64,000 nt of DNA from Owenia fusiformis (lineage: Eukaryota; Annelida; Polychaeta; Sabellida; Oweniidae), in NCBI GenBank assembly GCA_903813345.2, contig CAIIXF020000007.1:31423564-31487563 (forward strand), read 5' to 3'. The notes under the pieces are model-generated. The model saw only the letters and a list, made by a program, of their open reading frames with translations. It ran no database searches and was not told where the DNA came from. Below, piece by piece: positions 57,413-64,000 of this stretch (position 1 is the stretch's first letter; each line of letters opens with the position of its first letter). Both the position numbers and the translations under genes were made by a program.

Positions 57413-60400
57413 ATGATGAAGGTGTTTATGTTTCTGGTGCTGGGTGTTGTGTATGGAAGAACATATCACAGGAACCCCCTCAGGTCCATGTTCCCTAAGA
57501 CCATTCCTCCCGTAAGGTTTGATGGGGTGGGTCCAGGCTCACCTTTGTTCCTTACACCCTACCTGGAGAAAGGCATGGCTGATAAAGGTAGAAAAACATG
57601 ATGGGAAATTAACATATTTCATTTGATTTGTTGGTAATTGAAAGAACTTTCTACATGGAGATGGTTCTTAGTTCATAAGGTGCTCCTTTACTGCATGAAA
57701 TAATTATTTTGTTTCAATGAAAACTAAAATGATAGGATTTACCTTTGATATTTTCCTCTCTGCCATATTGTACTGGAAGTTCATTTTTAATTTATTATTC
57801 AATCAATTTTAAACTCTTCAAGTTATCATTTGAGGGTCAAAACATATGCATTTGTACATGTATAAACCTAGCAATCAAATCCACTTTACCCTAAATATTG
57901 ATTCATATGGCATTTGCTGTTATATCACTGGAGAACATTGTGACTTAGACAATGTTGTATCAATTACTCAGTGAGTAGAGACTCACTATGATGTCAGAGT
58001 TATATTTATCAACACTGTGGGACTGCAAGATTTTAAGCTAGCATTTACCCATAAAATCAATTCTCTATTGAGATTTGAGAAACACGAAAAATGTTGTTGG
58101 CTGTTATTGATATTGCAGTTCAATTCATGTTTTAGCTAGGATGTTGAGTGAGGTTGGCCCATTGACCATTGGTGGTCAGGTTGTAGCAAATAATGGGAAT
58201 GCAGGCTACCTGACTGTCGACAAAACATACAACAGTAACATGTTCTTCTGGTTCTACCCTGCACTGGTAAAATACATTTAAGCTTCTATCCTAAATTAAA
58301 TCTTGATTTCACTTTCCATAAAAATGGCATGGTCTTTTGCTTTATTCATATACATGTATCAATCTATCCAATTAATAAGTTTATTATGGATACCACCTCC
58401 AAACATCAAATAATCACAAAAATGAAAAAAAAAACATTTTGCATTTCAGTTATTAGTTGGCTGATTTTGTGTCCTAAAAAGAAATAACCTAGCTTTGAAT
58501 ATAATCAGAAATGTTTAATATTACCTATAGCATTGTTGCACTACTTCACTAACTTCAGGTTAACAGTTTGGATGCACCTGTACTACTGTGGCTACAGGGT
58601 GGGCCCGGGGGTCCGTCTGTGTTTGGCATGTTTAATGAGAATGGACCTTTCTACGTTGATGAAGATATGAACTGTAAGTGTTATTTCTCAACTTATATAG
58701 ATACACCATGTTATTAAAGTTCATCTACTTGTACATGTACAAAACAACTATCAATGCTGGTATAAAGTGATGAGTGCAACTACACCATTGTTTGCTCTTT
58801 CAAACATTTCATGTACATACAAAGATTCAAGAAGATATTCCACCATGATTGAGATACATGTAATTCTTCCAAAATTTGAAGATTGCATTTATATTTTGTG
58901 AATTTTCAAAATTTCATAATATATAGTACTAAGTAGTTAATGGTAATAGTACACGACATGCGGTATCTTCATAGAATATGTCACCATCTTCTTTCTTGTT
59001 TTCCAGTACAGCCGAGGAAATATGGCTGGACGAACAAGTACAACATGCTCTATATAGACAATCCAGTGAGTTAATTTTATTCCAAAAATCAAATGTTCCA
59101 GCATTGAATTATTTTAAATTTTAAGGGCATTTTGGAGCATTTCTGATAATAATGGTCTATAATGTAAAAATTATTTGGAATGGTATTACTACCCTCTCTT
59201 GTGTACTCTGACAGATTTTTCATTTAATGTTATATGATATTTCAATAGATGGTTATTAAGGTCTTCAAAGTGTCAGCTGTTACCTTATTCATTGCACTAT
59301 TGTTATCATTGTACTTTTTATGTCACCATCAAGGTGTCAAGGTGACATATTGTTATAGTCTCTAACTTTTTTACGGATGGTATTCAGCTGTAATGGCATA
59401 CAACGGTCGGTGTCTGTAACAAATGGCAAGTGGTAACATTTTGCATGTTAATTCCTTGTTGATTGCACATTTTACCTTATGATTGAATTGGTGTCACTTG
59501 TTGTAGGTGGGATGTTGGTTTAGCTTATGATTGAATTGGTGTCACTTGTTGTAGGTGGGATGTGGGTTTAGCTTATGATTGAATTGGTGTCGCTTGTTGT
59601 AGGTGGGATGTGGGTTTAGCTTATGATTGAATTGGTGTCACTTGTTGTAGGTGGGATGTGGGTTTAGCTTATGATTGAATTGGTGTCGCTTGTTGTAGGT
59701 GGGATGTGGGTTTAGCTTATGATTGAATTGGTGTCACTTGTTGTAGGTGGGATGTGGGTTTAGCTTATGATTGAATTGGTGTCTCCCTTGTTGTAGGTGG
59801 GATGTGGGTTTAGCTTATGATTGAATTGGTGTCGCTTGTTGTAGGTGGGATGTGGGTTTAGCTTATGATTGAATTGGTGTCACTTGTTGTAGGTGGGATG
59901 TGGGTTTAGCTTATGATTGAATTGGTGTCACTTGTAGGTGGGATGTGGGTTTAGCTTATGATTGAATTGGTGTCACTTGTTGTAGGTGGGATGTGGGTTT
60001 AGCTTATGATTGAATTGGTGTCACTTGTTGTAGGTGGGATGTGGGTTTACCTTATGATTGAATTGGTGTCCCTTGTTGTAGGTGGGATGTGGGTTTAGCT
60101 TATGATTGAATTGGTGTCACTTGTTGTAGGTGGGATGTGGGTTTACCTTATGATTGAATTGGTGTCACTTGTTGTAGGTGGGATGTGGGTTTAGCTTATG
60201 ATTGAATTGGTGTCACTTGTTGTAGGTGGGATGTGGGTTTAGCTTATGATTGAATTGGTGTCGCTTGTTGTAGGTGGGATGTGGGTTTAGCTTATGATTG
60301 AATTGGTGTCACTTGTTGTAGGTGGGATGTGGGTTTAGCTTATGATTGAATTGGTGTCACTTGTAGGTGGGATGTGGGTTTAGCTTATGATTGAATTGGT

Positions 60401-62075
60401 GTCACTTGTTGTAGGTGGGATGTGGGTTTAGCTTATGATTGAATTGGTGTCACTTGTTGTAGGTGGGATGTGGGTTTACCTTATGATTGAATTGGTGTCC
60501 CTTGTTGTAGGTGGGATGTGGGTTTAGCTTATGATTGAATTGGTGTCTCCCTTGTTGTAGGTGGGATGTGGGTTTAGCTTTACAGGGAGTGATGGTGGCT
60601 ATTCAACTAATCAGACAGCAGTGGCTGATAACCTGTACAGGTATTTACAAATACACCCACCTTGAATTATCATTGTTCAGTGGGAAAGAATATCTCTCTT
60701 TGTGGGAGAGATTAATGAATCTCTTTTCTTACCTCGTTAATCACTTGTTAAGTTGTTATCCGATTTTATAGAAAATAAAGAACAATATATAGAAAAAATG
60801 CATGAAGATATAAAGGTAATCAGATAAATAGAGGTTATTTAATGGGAGGTTTTTGATACAGGGTATATCTGAGGGAAATACAATATATCTACCAGAGGGA
60901 CCGAGGATTGAGATATAGTATTTACCGAGGGATATACCCTGTATCAAAAATTGAGCTTTCAATAACTGATTTATCCTATACTTAGTAGATTATGAGAATT
61001 AAATATGCATTATTTCAGGGCCCTTACCCAGTTCTTCCAAATATTCTCAGCATACAAGAATAATCCATTTTACATCACTGGGGAGTCTTATGCTGGGAAA
61101 TATGTGCCTGCTATAGCTTATAGGATTTACAAGGAGACACAGCCTAAGGTGCCCATCAATCTCAAAGGCATGGCTATTGGAGATGGACTATGTGACCCTG
61201 AAACTGTGAGTCTTATCATTTTAATAATATCAGGAAATCTATTTTCAAATAACCACTCCAACATTTTGTCATCTCTATTTTCACACAGTCTTCTCCAATC
61301 TTTTTCCAGTTTGGCCCATTAGTAGAGCCTAAATGTGTGTTGTAATCTTGGTTTATAAAAGTCATGGGTCAAAAATTTGCATTTAGAAGGTAATGTTAGT
61401 TCTTTAGATTCTCTTACTGTCCAACTGTGTATAGCATTTCAATCTGATTGCAAATTTGTAATTTGAATATTATTAATGCAGATTCATTGTTGTACAGTTA
61501 ATGTGCATCAACTAAAACAATTTCAAATCATTTTCAGATGTTGCCTCAATATGGAGACTTCATGTTCAACACTGGCCTTCTTGATGAGAACCAGAGGGAC
61601 TATTTCAACAAGCAAACTGCCTTAGGGGTCCAGTATATCAAACAAGGAAAGTGGGTGTCAGCATTTAATGTAAGTAATAGTTTTAAGGAACAATGTTCAG
61701 TGTGATTTTCTATACATTAGTGTTGGTGTAATACATTTCCAACTAAAAATGAACAGAGTTCACAGTAACAATTTGTGAAAACTGCATTCCACAATTCATT
61801 TCTCAGACATGCTCTGAGCTGTTAATGATATATATTTATACCACATGTACTCTGTTCAGCCATGCCTTGTTTGTTTGGAATTATGTCATTTAAAGTTGGG
61901 GATTTTGTACTATGGCTTCATTTTATCTCGGTCCTTCTTCATTTTCCTCTTGATAGCCTTATTTGGACATTTTCAGATATTTGACATTCTGCTGAATGGA
62001 GATACAATTCCTTATCCATCCTTCTTTACAAATGCAACAGGATCAACAGACTACTACAACTTCCTTAGGACTCAG
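57413..62075 (+). CDS. CPVL: Serine carboxypeptidase CPVL-like (S10), 3' exons not found
   Basis: Eight exons join in phase: 57413-57587, 58136-58266, 58559-58673, 59007-59065, 60561-60640, 61019-61205, 61538-61669 and 61977-62075, giving 326 residues. MMKVFMFLVLGVVYG is a signal peptide. The order follows human CPVL: SPLFLTPYLEKG, GYLTVDKTYNSNMFFWFYPA, LLWLQGGPGGPSVFG (oxyanion region, with Pro where GGPGGS is usual), MLYIDNPVGCGFSF, FYITGESYAGKYVPAIAY (nucleophile Ser in GESYAG), GMAIGDGLCDPE and YYNFLR. CPVL is a secretory or lysosomal S10 peptidase that trims C-terminal residues. The last exon seen ends at a good donor (ctcag|gtagg), and about 140 residues, including the catalytic Asp and His, should follow. 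They are not recognised before 64000. Intron 4 ends in 22 extra copies of the exon 5 acceptor. Confidence 0.9.
59318..59470 (+). repeat. Dispersed repeat copy (TTTTTATGTCACC family)
   Basis: Starts ttttatgtcaccatcaagg, continues tgacatattgttatagtc and ggtgtctgtaacaaatgg, and ends ttttgcatgttaattcc. It is the most complete plus-strand copy and lies directly before the CPVL acceptor array in intron 4. Confidence 0.65.
59490..60580 (+). repeat. 48-bp minisatellite of the exon 5 splice acceptor (CPVL)
   Basis: 23 copies counting the true one. Each has the intron end (ggtgtcacttgttgtag) and the first 20 bases of exon 5 (gtgggatgtgggtttagctt), then atgattgaatt. Spacing is 48 bp with a few short (cacttgtaggtgg) or long (ctcccttgttg) units. 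Variants cac, cgc, ccc and ctccc mark the copies; the order cgc, cac, short, cac, cac, ccc occurs twice, so a block of about 430 bp was itself duplicated. The last copy is the true exon 5 boundary at 60561. Decoy units read into an in-frame TGA. Confidence 0.95.
60850..60950. repeat. 101-bp hairpin MITE in CPVL intron 5
   Basis: Perfect 20-base inverted ends (tttttgatacagggtatatc / gatataccctgtatcaaaaa) with a second inner pair (gagggaaatac / gtatttaccgagg). It lies about 70 bp upstream of the exon 6 acceptor. Confidence 0.8.
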
Positions 62076-63713
62076 GTAGGTGGCGCTACTTTGCAACAGT
62101 GTGCAGCATGGGTACTTGACTTGCTATCCCACTGATATCTCATATGTTTTTATTACTACAGTTGTATTTCAAAATTATTCTAATGAAGCTTGTGTGTTAA
62201 AACATTGGAAGTACAGCAGCTTTATTGATTAGCTTTCGAAAAGATTATTATAAAGAAGATAAAATACCAAGATTGTGATAGCCGTGTAGCTTGAATATAT
62301 GGAACATTGTATGTTATATGAGTGACATCAATTTAATTTACTTATGGCTATAGAGGTCAGTTTGGTACTAGTAAGGAAAAACTTTGGTTCAAATTCAAAA
62401 TGTTTTGATAATGCTAGCTCATTTTGCATTAGATTAAACTGTCTTCAGTGAATCGTGAACAAAATGTATTTCCCAGTTCACCATTTTCAATTATTTATTC
62501 ATCTGGGAAATATTTTGACAATAATATCAAAACGGTACACCAAATATTGATAAATGGAATACATGTATAACACTTTGCAAAATGCTGGGAAAACGTTCAA
62601 ACAACAAGATAGAAAAACATGAAAAAGAAAATAAAACACAAAATTTATCAATAAAAGCAATGTAGAGCCCTTTATATTCACCCAGAGAGTTACATTTTGG
62701 AATATAAAACACAACATTATCATTATCGCAGTTGTTATGTTATGACAACTACATTTTCCCAATACGTCCACATTACAATTAAAAATACACATTAGCCACT
62801 TAGTTTTCATTCTACATGACAAATCCTGTATCATAAATATTTGTACAAACATAGATACTATAGACCTTTTAAATAACTTCTAGACTATTCATCCAATTTC
62901 AATTCCCATCTGTTTAATTTCAAATCTATGTGTGACAAGTTCACACTAAAAATATTGTGATAAGCTGTGAGGTTGTATATAATTCCAACGTTTAATATGA
63001 CCATGCCAAAGTTGGCTTATAGGGTACCTAGTATGCCATTTTATTTAGTATCAGTATTAGTTAAACCCTCACTTTAATTATGAAAATATTGATGTAGGTC
63101 AAAAATGTCTTTTTTATCAGTTTTGCTTTGGTAGTATATCCACTACATGTACGACTTGAAAAATGCAGTTATGCCACCACTATGTCAAACACATGTATAG
63201 ATTACACCAACAAAATTAAATTGATATCATATGTAGTACAGAAGTTATCAGAGAGTATTCAGAACCAACATTTTGGGTTCACCCTGTATGGTAAGGTAAT
63301 AATATTAAAAAATGAAATTTCCAAAATGGCCTCCTAAATGTTTTTAGTTCCTGTCAATCACATAGCACCTTTCATTCACACCCCATTTAGGCTGATAGTT
63401 TTCTTGTTTGAATCATCCCACTTAGATATTTCATATAGCTGGCAATAATACTGCAGATACAACAGTATGTAGTGTCTTTAATAGAGAGGTTAAGTGACAC
63501 ACATCTGGAAGATCTTGAACATAACCATGTATATTATAACCCCCAGGAATTAATATCCACCTCTCAATTGGTCTAAACAGGAACCTTTTTACAAAAGAAT
63601 TCCTCACACTTTCATAACCATTCAGGAAAATAAAGGCCAGTGAGGTGAAAATAGTCCATAGGGTATTATAATTTCACACGTTTTACAAACAAGTTCTTCG
63701 AAACAGTGCTTAA
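62076..63713. other. CPVL intron or 3' UTR of the next gene
   Basis: No further CPVL exon was recognised. The right part probably includes the 3' UTR of the minus-strand gene ending at 63714. A lone caccctgta word at about 63281-63289 resembles a MITE end. Confidence 0.45.
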
Positions 63714-64000
63714 TTAACTTCCCTGATGTTGTGACATTAGTTGGATGTCCCCATCCTCTACTGTGGGCTCCTCCTCATGACGTCTATTCTGTTGGGATTC
63801 ACAGCCGAACACAACCTTCATAGATAGTCCTGTAGTTATGATAGAAACAATCATCAGTAAGAAAGATAGGACTACCATAACACAGTTCCATATCACTTTG
63901 CTTGTTGCCTTCAGGCCAGCATCTCCCATGTCTGTGTTTCTGTTCAACTCGAGGAATATTTCAAATGTGTGTAAGGTGAAAATAGTTGCACATTGTAACG
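63714..64000 (-). CDS. C-terminal part of an unidentified membrane protein
   Basis: The minus-strand frame is open from the window edge (63998) to the stop at 63714-63716. It reads a hydrophobic or amphipathic lead (ATIFTLHTFEIFLEL), a short polar stretch (NRNTDMGDAGLKATSK), one strong membrane helix (CVMVVLSFLLMIVSIITTG) and an acidic cytosolic-looking tail (RRHEEEPTVEDGDIQLMSQ). The family was not recognised. It converges on CPVL; if CPVL continues past 64000, this gene would be nested in its intron. No acceptor was seen in the last 280 bases, so the exon continues to the right. Confidence 0.6.
   Translation of the reverse strand, partial: LQCATIFTLHTFEIFLELNRNTDMGDAGLKATSKVIWNCVMVVLSFLLMIVSIITTGLSMKVVFGCESQQNRRHEEEPTVEDGDIQLMSQHQGS

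Noticed and set aside
59490-60560. CRISPR-like array of regular repeats
   Set aside because: Units are contiguous without distinct spacers and are copies of a host intron/exon boundary in an animal gene.
1-64000. tRNA, rRNA or other structured RNA genes
   Set aside because: No stretch with tRNA A/B boxes and cloverleaf potential or rRNA-like sequence was noticed by eye; a covariance-model scan was not possible.

Overview
The window is nuclear DNA from an intron-rich, AT-rich animal genome. Genes have many short exons with GT-AG introns, there are no operons or bacterial signals, and about half of the sequence is introns, transposon relics and tandem repeats. The gene set (CEP78, a UDP-glycosyltransferase, HSD17B12, an ebony-type amine synthetase, DUS3L, a CPVL-type carboxypeptidase and small chitin-binding secreted proteins) fits a marine invertebrate, most likely a spiralian (mollusc, annelid or brachiopod). 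The species cannot be fixed from the sequence alone.

Layout, left to right. CEP78 (+, 3278-11834) lacks its 5' exons, and a complete two-exon UGT gene lies on the opposite strand inside one of its introns (5699-7508). A two-exon gene for a small secreted cysteine-rich protein follows (-, 13241-14207). A nine-exon HSD17B12-type 3-oxoacyl-CoA reductase gene (-, 16270-27651) is swollen by repeats. After a 1.5-kb fold-back element (29290-30774) come two convergent chitin-binding secreted-protein genes (+ 31112-32927; - 33501-34210). Next are an ebony-like synthetase (-, 34922-38504) with a small, easily missed last exon, and the complete ten-exon DUS3L gene (-, 41501-48841). A 5'-truncated L1/Tx1-like LINE (49299-52351) and a cluster of inverted-repeat elements (52515-55532) come before CPVL (+, 57413-62075). 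CPVL lacks its C-terminal exons in the window. The 3' end of an unidentified membrane-protein gene reaches the right edge (-, 63714-64000).

The most striking observation is a recurring one. In three unrelated genes (HSD17B12 exon 9, DUS3L exon 4, CPVL exon 5) the intron/exon boundary itself has become a minisatellite: each unit carries the end of the intron, the AG acceptor and the first 10 to about 77 bases of the exon. The units are 36, 99 and 48 bp, all multiples of three, in about 7, 8 and 23 copies. Each gene therefore has a row of near-identical decoy 3' splice sites before the true one. In HSD17B12 every decoy is in frame and open, so alternative acceptor choice could insert 12-residue repeats. 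A fourth array stops about 14 bases short of the HSD17B12 exon 6 acceptor.

Several mobile elements can be delimited by target-site duplications: a two-copy family with 8-bp TSDs (one copy inside the LINE), a two-copy family with 6-bp TSDs and minisatellite-like terminal repeats, a 1.5-kb fold-back with a 6-bp TSD, a Mutator-like 850-bp element with a 9-10-bp TSD, and Tc1/mariner-like MITEs with TA ends. All exon joins were worked out by eye from splice consensus, phase and family resemblance; there is no transcript evidence.
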